Assembly (NCBI GenBank): GCA_037957365.1
Contig: JARHVA010001175.1
Span: 2,182,501 to 2,246,500, forward strand
Length of the DNA: 64,000 nt
Reading direction: 5' to 3'
Source: Torreya grandis
Taxonomy: Eukaryota > Streptophyta > Pinopsida > Cupressales > Taxaceae
Of the stretch, positions 13,090 to 25,355 are shown piece by piece (position 1 is the stretch's first letter; every line of letters begins with the position of its first letter). The position numbers and the translations under genes are program-made. Below the pieces are notes generated by a model, which worked only from the letters and a program-made list of their open reading frames with translations, did not search any database and had not been told where the DNA came from.

Positions 13090-13400
13090 TATAAGCACCT
13101 TGTTTTAATGTATATATTTGATACATCAATGCAATATATATGGTACTACATATATCTTCTATATCCAAGTGCATCCTAATAACATATCAAAGACTCGTGT
13201 ACTTGGTAAGATTATAAAAAGTGTATCAACCATAATAGAGGTGACCTAAATAGGTAGCATAATGCATCAAAAATTTTTTAGTGTTGTTCCATTGAATTTG
13301 TTAACCATTTATGTAGTATATCATAAATTATGTTTTGTGTATCTAAGTGTGTTGAAAATTAGTATTATGCATGCATTATCGCTTGACCCATCGTCAACCA
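13090..13400 (-). pseudogene. Retropepsin-like protease remnant of Tat-2
   Basis: On the minus strand, VDDG at 13,398-13,387 stands at the catalytic D-T/N-G position of an LTR-retrotransposon aspartic protease. About 65 codons later FDMLLGCTWI (13,190-13,161) matches the conserved flap-to-C-terminal motif LLGRPWIH of Tat proteases, followed by a VVPYILH segment. Stops interrupt the frame. In an active element this enzyme would process the Gag-Pol polyprotein. Confidence 0.65.
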
Positions 13401-13699
13401 TGATACTATGTATAGTTTGTTTATTTACATAATCTTGTATGAATAGTGTGGAGATATGAATCATCATCGGTAATCTCACTATCATCAAATATAATCATAG
13501 GTAATTATGGTGAGATGTTTATAATTGTAAAAATAATATCATCTATTGGGTGACAATATGTCATAGGAGGGGGATGCACATTATATGTGTAATGTACTTC
13601 AAAATTATCAGTAGTATATATTTTCTCATGATTTTATAAATGGATCATTAAATATTTTAAATTTGTAATTTCCATTTTTTTATGGTATATACTCCTCAT

Positions 13700-14640
13700 A
13701 GGTGTGTTGAACTCAATAGTTTTTTCATACTTGGAGCATCTCTTTGTAGAATGCCTAGGAGTTAATGGTAATCACAGTATGCATTACTATTATAATTCTT
13801 AGGTGTGGGCATGTTTGCATCAATCTATTATGGTAGAGGCATAGAGATGAGGTTGCACTCAAGTAACTTATATAAAAATACATGAGGAAGTGATGTAGTC
13901 ATGAAATTTTCCTCATCTATGGAGTAGATAATAGGAGATTTTTTATAGGCTATCATATTATATTAACCATTGTCTTTGCCTCATTCTTGTTATCATTTTA
14001 TTTAACCTTAGATTTTGGCTTGCTATAAAACTTGGTTTTTGAAGTAATTGGAGTATTAGCTACATACTTGAGATTGTTCAAAGCTATGGGTTCAACTTTT
14101 CACTCTCTCATTATATGACATAACTCATCAAAAGACTTGAGATCCATGAATTCTATAGACTCATGTAGTGGTGAGAGCAAACTTTACTTGAAGATGTATT
14201 GTAACTTACTATCTATTATAGGATTAGCCATATTGGTTGTTGTTGTTCCCAATATGTAGCAACCTTGGGATTGTGTCCAGTCTTAGATGTTGGGATTAAT
14301 TTTATCACTTTTTCCACTTCTTAAGGATGTTGACAAATTCCATGATGAAATTTGGACAAGGTTTTGACTTGGTCAAAATATACACTATTAATTTCATTAG
14401 GATCAATATTATTCTAGGTTTCATGAGTATCTTGATTATGATGATTAGCATGTTCTAAATTATGCATTTCAACATAATCATTAGTTTGTATATACTCATG
14501 AATAATTAAATCATCAAAATAATAATAAACATTCATTGTATTTATTTTTTCCATGTTAGAAGAAGCTAGAGGAATTTGATAATGTTTTGTATGGGCCCCA
14601 CTTAATCTAGCATGATACCTTGGAGGGAGAAGGGAACTAA
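13700..14640 (-). pseudogene. gag pseudogene of Tat-2
   Basis: On the minus strand the frames around 14,180-14,100 give SPLHESIEFMDLKSFDELCH followed by an I-x-RE helix. The same block occurs in Tat-3 gag (SPLHESITFKKFISFDELCH) and Tat-4 gag (PPLHDSIMFKKFISSKDLCH). Upstream, around 14,600-14,350, is a polar, histidine- and asparagine-rich segment. The central capsid part with the F-x-SL-K motif is largely lost. Several stops and at least one frame change are present. Confidence 0.65.
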
Positions 14641-14835
14641 CCTTCTTGGATGGAATAGGATGAAATCATGAAAGTATGAAAAAGGATAGGGCCAAAGGTG
14701 AAAATATTTATTGTCTTTTGTAAGGGGAAATTAGAAATCATAATTGAAACCCTAAGACAAAATTATGAAAACCCTAGAAATAAGGAACAAACCCTAATGG
14801 ATACATAGGGTGTGGCATGGTTTGAGAAATATCTA

Positions 14836-14845
14836 GGTTCACTAA
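14836..14845 (-). promoter_or_regulatory. Decayed primer-binding site of Tat-2
   Basis: TTAGTGAACC on the minus strand, two bases (TA) inside the LTR end. This is the same spacing as in Tat-1 and Tat-3. Confidence 0.5.
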
Positions 14846-14885
14846 TATGATTTACATTAATTTAAATTGTAAAATCCTAATTAGG

Positions 14886-16155
14886 TGTAGATACCTAAAT
14901 CTATTCATAGGGACTTAACAATGTTAATTATTGACATATCTTAAAACCACTTGATTTTAGCACAAATGCATGACTCTGATTCACCATTCCTATACTCATT
15001 TATCTATATACAAGCTTAACCCCTCTAATTTTTGGCACTACTACACAAAATAAATCATCTCAATGTTAAAATAACTTTAAGTCATTCTCAAATTGCTCCC
15101 AACCTAAGGTCAGTTTCCTTGATTTTCTAGAATAGGTTTATGTTAGGCAAATAGGTCCATTATCATAGACCTATCCACTTAGTGCAACCTTATCCCCATG
15201 ACATTTAATAGTTAGTTTATAAAATTTAAAATATACAAATGGGTTGTCCTACATATTTTTAAAGTAAGATAAAGTAAATTATTCAAATGGATCACTATAT
15301 TTATACATCAAGGTCTCATTTCAAAAGGGACTAGACATTTATTTAGTGTCTATCTATTACATTATTATACATTTATAAGATATGACCTAATCTTACCAAA
15401 TGTAATATCAATCCCTAGGTGTAGTCATAAATAAAGTCTTCAACATTTTAAATCAATTCAAGAACTAACATTGCCAAGTATCAAAACTAAATAACTAGCT
15501 CATACATATAATGAAGGAACATAGTTACATAATCACACTAGGTGGGAGAACTATGTATGGCTTGATTCCATCCTTGAAGTATTTTTATATGTATGCATCA
15601 TTAAATAATAAATGGGGATGATTAGGGTTATCTCATCCCATTACACTTCCCCTTTTTTTTAGGTTTCTAGATTTTACAAGTATACCTAGGGTTTCAAAAA
15701 TAAAGAGAAGGAAAACAAAGGTTTCTAAATAATAGTAACATATTAAAAATATATCATCCCTCTCATTATACATAGGAATATGTTACATAATAATCATAGT
15801 TTCATCATTTTCACATTAGATAGATCCATAATCAATTAATAGGGTTACACCACATATTTATCTAGGGAGTGTAAATTTTTTAAAACATAGTCGCATAATA
15901 TATTTCTAGAACTGAGATGTCACAGTCATATTTTGGACTATTATATACCTATTAAAATCAACCAAAATCAATAAATTCTAAGTATCTTACTCTTTTTTAT
16001 AATTAATATATTAAGCATATTCCACTTGTTAATCACTTTTAATTAATTATGATTTACATTAAGATTTATGCTTAAATGTCATATCATACAATCTGATTAA
16101 GCCTTTAAATTTGTATACCTATTAAACACTATTAAATAAAAAATATGTTAAAACA
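14886..16155 (+). repeat. Left LTR of Tat-3
   Basis: 1,270 bp, from TGTAGATACC to TTAAAACA. It matches the right LTR over its first 390 bp (for example GACATATCTTAAA-CCACTTGA) and again over TCTCATTTCAAAAG at 15,310 versus 56,323. Because this copy is uninterrupted, it serves as the empty-site reference for the Tat-5 insertion. Confidence 0.8.
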
Positions 16156-16157
16156 TA

Positions 16158-16173
16158 TTGGTGAACCCATTTA
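16158..16173 (+). promoter_or_regulatory. Primer-binding site of Tat-3
   Basis: TTGGTGAACCCATTTA starts two bases after the LTR. The sequence is nearly identical to the Tat-1 site. Confidence 0.75.
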
Positions 16174-17365
16174 TTACTTGAACATTACTTTTGTGATTTT
16201 TTTCTTAGGGTTTTAGCTAAATTCATGATTACCATATACTAAAGAGAAATCTAATCATCCTTTTCAGGATTTGATTGAGCAATGCCCTAGGATTACTCTT
16301 TTCCCTAGGGGTTTTGTATTTAATTCATGATTTATATGTACAAAAATATTTGTTTCTATTAGCTTTTAGTATATTTTTCTTTCTTTAATATTGTTTTCTA
16401 GAACTATGTTCCAACAATTGTAAAACTCATAAGAGTTGTCATTTTGGGAAAAGAGGTCATCAGTTTCACCTAAGCCATGGTAAGAGAGGTACTACTATAA
16501 TAATAAATCCATTAGACAACACTATATACAAAATTATTCCTTCACGTACCTAAAAAATATATCATAAGTGCATAGGGTTTTTACTTTTTAGCCATGGGAA
16601 TCCTTTTGATCTTTTGGTTTTCTATTGCATTGTTAAGTGTTTAGCCTTGAGAAGCTTCTCTCAATGTACCTCAAAGATGAGATAGTGTGGCTTCGATATG
16701 GTATAATCCTTTTTATTCATTTCCCCTTTGGGCCTTGTGAGGAAATTTACAAAATATCATAATTCTATTTTTGTAAATTTTAAATTCAAAGAGGTAATGA
16801 GAAGAAGAAGAAATACCATTCAAAGATAACAAGGTTAAAAGTAGTGTATATGGAGGTAAAACTTTCTTTCATTATTTCATTGGAGGTTCAATATAATACA
16901 AATGAAATGTACAAACTTACTTATTATATTCTCACAATAGGTATTTAAGGAACAATCCCTTAACAATTTTTGTTTAACCCAAAGGTAGATTTTGAAATGA
17001 TATTAAGGCCATTATCAAAGGCCTTAACCATTTTTAAGAGATAGGTTCATTCACTATATATCGAGTCTCTTGTCTAAGTAATTTTTAAAATTATTTCTCG
17101 CCCAAATAATATTTATTGTATACCATAATTGTAAATAACTATAAAAAATAATTTGCAAAAAAATTGATAGATCTTCATTGGAATATATTTTTTAAAATCG
17201 AAAACTCAATAAGCTTCATCTTATCACATTGTTTTATTCATGATTAATCCAAAATAACAAGTGTTTCTAAACAAAAAACATATATTTTAAAAGATGATAA
17301 AATATCTTGTCCTTAAGGATGACTTATATTTATTTTAATTAAGAAATTAACAAATTACTATTCTA
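16174..17365 (+). other. Tat-3 leader, no gene seen
   Basis: Stops are dense in all frames. It lies between the primer site and the LINE insertion and presumably continues after 21,020. Confidence 0.5.
17349..17365 (+). repeat. Left target-site duplication of the LINE
   Basis: AACAAATTACTATTCTA here is repeated exactly at 21,003-21,019. Without the two leading A bases, which may belong to the tail, the duplication is 15 bp. Exact repeats of this length flanking a coding remnant are the signature of target-primed reverse transcription. Confidence 0.9.
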
Positions 17366-17370
17366 GTATA

Positions 17371-18952
17371 AGGAAAATTAGAAGTATGAACACATCCCTC
17401 TTACATAAACAGGGGTGGAAGGTTTATTAGGAAAATAAAGAATGGAGTAAAATATGGAAGCACAAGTACTTATTCAAGGCAAAGTCACTCCCTGAATTCT
17501 TTACTACTTCGAACATTTCTCATCCTTCAGCCATATGGGGGGCAGTCCAGGGGACAAAACATGTTTTAGAAGAAGGAAGCTCATGGAAAGTTGGCAATGG
17601 TAAAAAGGTGAAGTTTTGGGAAGATATTTGGTTAAGAGGAAAACCTTTGCAAGAAGAAATCCAAGATAAAGATGTTATAGACAGATGCAAGCAAAGAGTG
17701 GGAATAATGGTTAACCAATACTGGCAGAACAACTCTTGGGTAAACCTCACTGACTATGATCAAGATCTCAAGGATATTCAATTATCCCTAAATGCTATAT
17801 CTCTATATCCTAACCATGAAGATAAAATTGTTTGGCACAATGAGCCAAGCGGACAGTTTAAAGTTTCTTCCATCTTCACCTCAAAGGGAAATGGTAGCAA
17901 ACCGTTATGGATGAGAGCCAGGATTAAGGGGCTCATCCCTAAAATCAAATTCTTTTTTTGGACCCTTCTCCAAAACAAAATATTGACTTTGGATAATTTA
18001 CAGAAACACGAAATAAATATTGTAAACAGGTGTATTCTTTGTAAGAAAGACCTTGAAGATAGAGATCATTTATTCATGAATTGTTCCTTCACTCAGCTAG
18101 TTTGGAAAGAGATCCTCAATTTGTGGGGCATTTCATGGATCCACCATAAAAACATGAAATTATCTCTCAAAAGCTGGTACTGCCCCTCCAAGAATCTTGA
18201 AGTTCTTTTTTTATGGAAACTTACTCTTACCCATATTTGGTGGGGAATATGGAAGGAAAGAAATAACTGAATCTTTAGAAATAAAGAACTTCCTGGATGG
18301 GTGGTAGGACAGAACATCATTAGAGCTATAAAGGAGAATTTTTTATCACAAAAGAATCGAAGCTCAACTCTCCAAGTGGATAACCCCTTAAGGATGGATA
18401 ATTTTAAAGGTAAACCTGATAATCCTAGATCAGGAGTTACTTGGAATGTTCCCCCTCAAAGATGGATTAAAGGAAACTTTGATGGTGCTGCTAAAGGGAA
18501 CCCGGGGAATGTAGGTTGTGGTGGAGTTTTGAGAAACCATACGGGAAAGGTAATTGATGCTGTTGCAATCCCCATTGGTAAATCGAATTGCCACATTGCT
18601 GAAGCTACAGCTGCCCTTCAAACCATCAAAATAGCTGTGGACTGAGGATATCCCAAATTATGGCTTGAAGGGACTCATTGAATATCATAAATATTCTTAA
18701 CAATAAAAATACTGTGTCTTGGACCATAGAGGCTAAGGTAATGGAGATGAAAACATTTATAAAAAAATTTGAAGAAGTGACTATAACTCACACCTTTCGT
18801 GAAGCCAATGGTGTTGCAGATTGGCTAGCTAATTGTGCAGTCCGGACAGGTCAAACAGTGAGGTGGCATGAAACATTAGAAAAGAATGTGGATTTGAGGG
18901 CGCTCATTCTTCATGATGCAACTCATGCAAAGGAAGGAAATATTGGAGTGTA
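17371..18952 (+). pseudogene. LINE ORF2 C-terminus: zinc-binding and RNase H domains
   Basis: The frame opens RKIRSMNTSLLHKQGWKVY, the usual segment after the LINE RT domain (N-x-ALL-x-K-x-GW). It continues with WKVGNGKKVKFWEDIW, then the reverse-transcriptase zinc-binding region (17,830-18,110): KIKFFFWTLLQNKI and CILCKKDLEDRDHLFMNC, a C-x2-C-x7-H-x4-C cluster. An RNase H domain follows with all four acidic positions recognisable: NFDGAAKGNPG, E in HIAEATAALQTI, D in EGDS and D in ANGVADWLA. Defects are a stop at 18,268-18,270, one at 18,643-18,645 and a frameshift near 18,670, where EGDSLNIINIL resumes in another frame. A stop at 17,428 also breaks the first segment. The endonuclease and RT parts are absent through 5' truncation. 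It is non-functional. Confidence 0.9.
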
Positions 18953-19132
18953 ATAGAAATATAATGAGTTGGAGGAGTGGTAGCGCGGGGAAAGGACAAC
19001 AATCATTAAAGAGGAAGGCCCTCAAGAGTGAGAAGCGGATCTTGAATATGCAAAAAACAAAGCCAACTTTCTAATCAATTTGGCAGCAGGTGGGATCATT
19101 GTAAAGACCATAGTGACTGGGTTTCAAAGAAA

Positions 19133-20738
19133 ATGAGTATGGCTCATGAAAGGAAGGGAGAACCCAGGAAGCAGGAACCCAAGAGCTGTGATGAATGGAA
19201 AGAGAAACAAGAAGTCTGGAGAATTCTGCAGAAAGGAAAAGTTGTGAACTATATGGAAAGGCTCCATGGGTCAAAACCACATATCACAACGGCTTTTTTC
19301 AAAAATTGGACTAATGAAAGGGTCACCTTGCATGGTATTACAGTGAACCTAACAGAGGATTTTATAGCAGAGGTTACAGTGCTGCCTACGGATGGACTTA
19401 AATTCTCCAAGCAGACAAGCATTTTGAATGAGACCTTTTGTAAGTTCCCCAAGACGGATGAGGAAGAGCAGAAGCTGGTCAAGAATGGGGATTTCTATGA
19501 ATTGGATCAGATTAAAGGGATATGGAGGGATGTCTTAAGTTGTATAAGGGAGTACCTCATCCTGGACGAAAGAAGTAAGCGAGTGCACAAATTCCACTTT
19601 GTCTTCCTTAATCATTTCAGGCACAAGGTAAGTTTGTCTTTTCCCTTTTACCTTCACTTCTCCTTGGTCCAAAATTTATATGCTCATAGGAAAAAGGATA
19701 CGCGCCCTACTCTACATGAAGGCCTTATTCTGTTAATCAAAGGCTATTGCAAGAATAATGAAATGGTAAAGCACGCTAACCAGGGGAAAAATAAGGAGTC
19801 AGGGAACAGAAAGAGTGAAAGTGTAAAAGGGAAAGGCAAAATCAAGCTCCCTAGCACTAAAAATTAGAATGTAGAAGAAGATACTAAATGGGAGAGAATT
19901 GATAAACCCAGGGAGGAAAACTTGGAGGAAGAAGAAGGAACTGAAAGCTGGGATACAAACTCTAATGAGGATGAAGAATGTCCTGAGAAGAATGAAAAAT
20001 AAGATGTCAACACAGAGGAGGATTCTGCAAATAGAATAGAAGATATGAAGGAAAATTAGAAAGTGTCAGAGGATGAATTTGTCCAAGATGGCCCTATTGA
20101 GGACCCTGCTTCAAGAAAAGAAAAGGAAACTATAGTTCAGGATGATAATCAAGAAATGGACATGGAAATTCAAACTGGAATTAAAGAACAAGATCAAAAG
20201 GGTCGAGAGGATATCTTTGAAGAAGCCAGGAACAGTCCCAATAAAAATTTTGAGGAATGGAGAGGCAAAAAAATAGAATGATGAAACACACACACCAATG
20301 ACTCGGGTCAATTGCAAAGCAGAGGCATCTTTCCAACTTGATTCTTGGATGTGTAGGGAGATCATGGATCTCAAAAGGAAAGTGGAAACTATGGAAGATA
20401 CTCTGAAAGCTGTATGGAACAAAATTAACAATATGGAAAATCAGATAAGAGATATCCCAGTCAAGCTCAAAGCCTACGAGAATAACCTCCGGGAACTCAT
20501 TAAGGACAACAGAACAAAAATGGAGGAAGTTACGTCCAATATTTGTGCTGTTGCTGTCAATATTGAAAAAAGAGCTAACGAGGAGACCAAAGCCTTGGAG
20601 GGACCTAACAAAAGGATGGGACAAAGTTCAAAAAAGAAGGCTACACAAGAAGGAGCCATGCTGGTAGCAACCACTACGCAGGATACTGTAGCGAAAGGAA
20701 AAGAAACTATGAAAATGATATTGGAACTAGATGAATAG
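19133..20738 (+). pseudogene. Extra LINE ORF: unidentified domain, acidic linker, coiled coil
   Basis: About 535 codons lie downstream of RNase H but inside the target-site duplication. The first 200 residues are a folded-looking region with aromatic and hydrophobic blocks (ITTAFFKNWTNERVTLHG, FIAEVTVLPTDGLKFSK, RVHKFHFVFLNHFRHKVSLS, LHEGLILLIKGYC). The order loosely recalls the family named putative plant transposon protein, but I cannot confirm that. Next comes a long K/E/D-rich linker, then a coiled coil (about 20,350-20,580: DLKRKVETMEDTLKAVWNKI and further heptads). Defects are three in-frame stops (19,865, about 20,000 and 20,057), all explainable by C-to-T changes of CAG or CAA, and a frameshift at an A7 run near 20,270. 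The frame is open upstream of the chosen ATG to about 19,046, so the start is uncertain. It is either a third LINE ORF or a captured neighbour. Confidence 0.7.
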
Positions 20739-21002
20739 TCTGGTTCCTTTTGTTGGTTATGTAAACTAGTCCTGTTCTATGGTTTCTTTTTGTAATCTTC
20801 TACCTTTGGTGTAGCTAGATCTTTGTTAAATCTAGGTTTTGACTGGTAGTCTTTCTGGTGGTTTCAAGTCCATTAAAAACCTATTTTTGCTACTTCCTTG
20901 TTGTAGTTTTTAGGCTTTGCCTATGGTCTTGGATGCTCTTTCTTTCTTTCCTTGTACTAGGGTTTCGGGGCCCCTTCAAAACCTGTTTTTACCCTAATCT
21001 AA
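20739..21002 (+). other. LINE 3' untranslated end
   Basis: T-rich non-coding sequence with a GGGGCCCC palindrome near 20,969-20,976. It ends in CTAATCTAAAA just before the right duplication. No long A tail is left. Confidence 0.7.
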
Positions 21003-21019
21003 AACAAATTACTATTCTA
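21003..21019 (+). repeat. Right target-site duplication of the LINE
   Basis: Exact copy of 17,349-17,365. Confidence 0.9.
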
Positions 21020-24000
21020 AATTCATCACCAAAATGTAGTTTAATTGTAATAGATTGATTGAGGAAGTTATTGTATACAAATTTCTATATAAAATATGAT
21101 TAAAACTAGTATTCAATTTCACCATATATATTCTTATAAATCTATTACTAATGACACAACTAAATAATTAATCATGTTTCCATCTTGTGTTCTAATAATA
21201 TTATAACCATCACTTTTATTATTTATTTTCACTCATACAAAAATTAAAGAAACTATTATAAATCATCAGTTCTTATAGAAAACATATTGATTGTATTGAA
21301 ATCATTAATTCTCATAAAATAACAAAATAATTATACTGTAGTTATCAATTTGTATAAAAAATAGAATAATTATATTGAAATTATCAATTTTTATATAGGA
21401 ATAGAAAATTTTTATTAAAATCATCAATTTATATAACATATCAGCTGCATTGATATCACCAATTCATACAAAATAGGACAATTTTTTAAATTCATGATTT
21501 CTTACAAAATAGAATGGTTATATATCAACTCGATAGTAACTTGTTATTTTTAAGAAATACTACAGCTATAGTATATTTTCACATCATTAAAAATATATAA
21601 TACCATCTAATGAAATTATATGCCAAGTTATAGCTAAGCAAATAAATTGTGTACTATAACCAATTAAGTGAAAACCCCTTTTGATTCAATTTGATTTACA
21701 TATTCAAATAATATATTCCAATTATTTCATAAAAAATAAGTAAATCTAAGTAAAACAAAATAATAATCATTTATTACAAATAAGAAGTTGTCCATCCAAT
21801 CAATGCTTTTCATATCTTCAAATAATTGTCACCGAGATTAACCTAGTTGAGCCCAACCATTGATAGGTTTCAGGAAGGTCATACCCACCCCCATCATTTT
21901 GGGTGTGAAAGGCTCTTGGAACATGTAAAAAATGTTAGATATGGAAGAGAGATAGAGGAAAATTTTTACAATTATTATCTTTTGTTTCATATTAGTATAC
22001 GATAAATTTTATTAACCTTGCCAATTATCTTTATACCATGATTATAATGGTTATATACAACGAATATCCATTTAAATGATATCATAGTAAATAACCATGA
22101 ACTAAGACAAATTTATCTTTTACATTAGGTCTTACTAGTCTAGATTATCATTTCCTATTACTTTGAAAATTATTGTTCATCCTTATGACTTGAAAAACCC
22201 CACCTACTGAACTTACACATATCATTTAGATTTTGGTAAATTGATGGTTTATATACACCCATTATATTGATCCCATAAATAGCCTCTAGCATGAATAAGG
22301 CATATACATGGTACTACTTTTAATTATTGTTAAAAACACTTCCTAAATTTTAATTTCTTTATGTGTATTACATAGAAAAATAACATCTTTCTACTATACA
22401 CTATAGGGTTTGTCGAAGTCTCATAAAACATGGGAATTCAACCAAAACATGCCATTTATCTTTTTAACTTCATTTTTAGAAACAAGACTAATACAACCAT
22501 TAACATTCAAGAAAATAAAAGTGAATCAAAGAGCTTCAATGGCTTACCTCAATAAATAAGATGTTGGTAAAGACCCAACTTTGAAAATCCTTATTCTTCC
22601 TCACACTTCTACACTTTTCCAAAACTCCTCTACTATTTTATAAATACAGAAAACCTGATTTTAAAACTAACACAAGGGTTTATAGATCTTGAAATTGCAC
22701 CAAATTTTCCTTGTTAGTGCTCAACAATCACTTTGATTCATAAACCCTATTGTCTCCCCATAATCAAATTTTTTACTAAAACTTCCTAAACTTATGGAAA
22801 GAGAAGGCAATTAAGGTGGGTTGTAACAAAAACCTCCATGATTCATGAAATATAATTTTCAACAACACTCTAAACTCCTCTTAGTTTTTCAACCTTAACC
22901 AGTTATCTAGCCTTAGCAACTTCCTTTGGCTGAGCACATACTAATATCAACACTAGAATTTTCCCCAATAATACGCATTTGATGAAATTTCCTCATCATG
23001 CCCAATTTTGTTAGGGTGTGTCACTCAATGGATTATGAAATTATTTTTAATATTTATTTAATTTTTAAATAATTTATTATGTTCTTCCCAAAAATGGAAT
23101 TTCTTATAATTGATTTCACATCAAAAAAATGCATGATATCTTCTAAAAACATGGTACCACTTTTTAACTTTTCACTAAAACCGATGCATTTATTCATAAT
23201 TTTATTATGTAAATGAATAAAATATAGTCTCACTCGTAGTTTTAAATTCATTATTAATGATAACTTATTATAGGATTTTCCTAATGGTTAAGGTGGAAAT
23301 GATCATAGTTTGAAATGTTATATTAAGAAGAATTTATAACTTATGATAGATGATTGATTTAAAGTGAATTTTTATGACTTTGTTTATTGTTTCTCTCTCT
23401 ATCTTCCTTTTTTCATCAAAAAAATTCCAAGATTCTTTGCATCCAAACCAAGCTTTGATGGCCAGTCTTAACATTTATAAAAATAGACAAAAACTTAGTA
23501 GTATCTACCAAAATAAAAAAGTAATCATGTGCTTGTATTTTTTTTTTAACAATTGAATGTTATACAAATAATAAACTATAATCGATAAATTTTTACAAGT
23601 GTTATAATATCATAAAATGATTCAAGTAAAACTAAAATACAAAAAAAATTATCAAAATTGGCATATAATTAAATAATAATCTATAACCAACAATTTGTAT
23701 CAAAAGACTCATTATTTCCTCAAATCCATCCTATAAATGTGATTTTTTTTAGATTTACATAAATTAAAAAGACTAATATATCTCCTAATGATTTTTTAAG
23801 GCCCTTAGGAAACTATTACAACAATAAAATTAAGGATCCCAAAATAGGGATATGATACCTAATTAAATAATTGTCTTATTATCATCATCTCCTAAGTTAA
23901 GTAATTATCCAATTTTCATCAAAATATTTGTTGATTTAAAAAACATGTGGATATGGTTTTAAAATTACTCCTAGCACCTAAAAATACACATCAAACTAAG

Positions 24001-24115
24001 CTTATAACATCTCATGCACAAAAATAAGAGGTGTCTTTTCGAGTTATTAAAACTTCTACTTCAGGTGTCCTAGTTTCTACTACTATTTTCATTCCTATAA
24101 TAATACTTTTGGTCA
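21020..24115. other. Tat-3 leader continued, no gene seen
   Basis: AT-rich with short broken frames only. A segment at about 22,560-23,023 is denser in C and T. Read on the minus strand it starts TGACACACCCTAACA, like the 5' end of an LTR, so it may be a solo or partial LTR of another family. I could not find its other end or a duplication. Confidence 0.4.
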
Positions 24116-25355
24116 TTGTTATGGTGGCATCACAAGAACTATAAAATTTTAATATTAAAATTTATACATAGGAATCATAAACACATGTTGATTACTACAC
24201 ATGGTCCACGACCAAATTATCCTAGAGCACATTCCCTTGATTATGATGTTATAGCCTCACATACTAAGGTGTTACAAACATATCAAGGTGTCCCTATAGA
24301 TAGTCATTTAGTGTATTCCCATACTTTTCTTCATACTCCTTTGGCACCTGAGATATAATTTTACCCATTACTAGTAGGCTTTGTAGCTCTTAAGCTTCCA
24401 CTCTATGAAGGTAAAGGTGATCTTGAACAACATCTTCAATCATTTCATGTAGTATGCTTGGATTATGTATATAATGACAAATTATTAATTAGTATATTTC
24501 CATGAAGTCTCAAATAATATGCTTTTCAATGGTTTTATTATCTTCCACTCAAATCAATTAAATCATTTAACCATTGGCAGATCAGTTTCTATAACACTTC
24601 TCTATTAATGTTTGTGAAAAAAAAATTATGTGTGAATTTTTAAACTCAAACAAGGGTCAAATGAGCCAATTAGTGAATATGTTATTAAATAAAATATTAT
24701 TATATCTAAGATGACATATTCTATGGAAAATAATGAGTTACAATATATCTTCACACAAATTTTTCTATCACCACTTCATGAATCTATCACATTCAAAAAA
24801 TTCATATCTTTTGATGAGTTATGCCATACAACCAAAGAACAATAATTCATGCTCATAGCCTTGAATAAAATTATGTATGTACCAAATTCTCCAACTACTT
24901 CAAATACTAAGTTTCAAATCAAATTAATCTATAAGGTCAAATATAATGAAAGTAAGAATGAATAAAAAGTAATGGTTGATGTAGTATCACAACCAACAAA
25001 TAAGATTATATCAACAACTCCAACAAAGAGGCAATTTTAATGATTACCATTGCCTCCTCATATATTGTTATTAGAGTTACTTGAGTGTAATATTGTATCT
25101 CTGCATCCACCATTAGAGGTTTATATGAATAAGCCTCATCATAAGGTATTTGACAAAAACATATGTTTTGACTGCCATATATGTATCATACATTATACAA
25201 ACAAGTGTTATAGGCTAAGGCATAAGATAAAGTATATTATTAATAAAAATATTATTAAGTTAAGCACACCCATAAAAGAGGTTAGAATACAACAAAATTA
25301 CAATGCAAATTTGAAAATCTTCAATAATCCATTTCTAAACCATGAAATAATATAA
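24116..25355 (+). pseudogene. gag pseudogene of Tat-3
   Basis: A methionine frame at 24,116-24,358 (including PNYPRAHSLDYDVI) runs, after one stop, into the capsid core: LPLYEGKGDLEQHLQSFHVV then CLDYVYNDKLL, and FQWFYYLPLKSI. This matches the gag pattern P-x-YDGKGDP-x-HL-x-F, AL-x-WFYNLP-x-SI. Around 24,770-24,850 the SPLHESITFKKFISFDELCH block is shared with Tat-2 and Tat-4. A C-terminal frame at 25,050-25,355 has CFDCHICIIHYTNKCYRLRH, a variant of the C-x2-C/H-x-GH-x4-C nucleocapsid knuckle. In an active element this protein would package RNA in cytoplasmic particles. At least six stops are present. Confidence 0.8.

Larger units (their letters stand above)
12180..14885 (-). mobile_element. 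Tat-2: partial gag-protease element, minus strand
   Basis: Read on the minus strand it holds an LTR end (14,885-14,848), a decayed primer site (14,845-14,836, TTAGTGAACC), gag (about 14,640-13,700) and protease (about 13,400-13,090), then unclassified DNA up to the LTR of Tat-1. Its gag and protease are close relatives of those in Tat-3 and Tat-4. Only 38 bp of LTR remain before Tat-3 begins at 14,886, so Tat-3 seems to have inserted into the LTR of Tat-2. The rest of that LTR would lie beyond the right end of Tat-3 and was not found. Confidence 0.6.
17366..21002 (+). mobile_element. 5'-truncated LINE with RNase H and an extra ORF
   Basis: A 3,637-bp unit bounded by an exact 15-17-bp duplication. 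It begins in the middle of the ORF2 coding sequence, immediately after the duplication, so it is truncated at the 5' end. It carries the ORF2 C-terminus with zinc-binding and RNase H domains, about 180 bp of spacer, a second long reading frame (19,133-20,738), a 260-bp 3' end and a four-base A tail (21,001-21,004, partly shared with the duplication). Its base composition is less AT-rich and it keeps many more CpG pairs than its surroundings, which argues for a more recent insertion. It lies in the leader of Tat-3. Confidence 0.88.

Noticed and set aside
17520..20674. Many minus-strand frames of 60-147 codons across the LINE (for example 20,181-20,624 and 20,111-20,431)
   Set aside because: They are antisense shadows of the coding-like plus strand, which has the recognisable domains.
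22560..23023. A complete LTR on the minus strand
   Set aside because: The TGACACACCC start is suggestive, but the other end, primer site, partner LTR and target duplication were not found, so it is only mentioned as a possible fragment.
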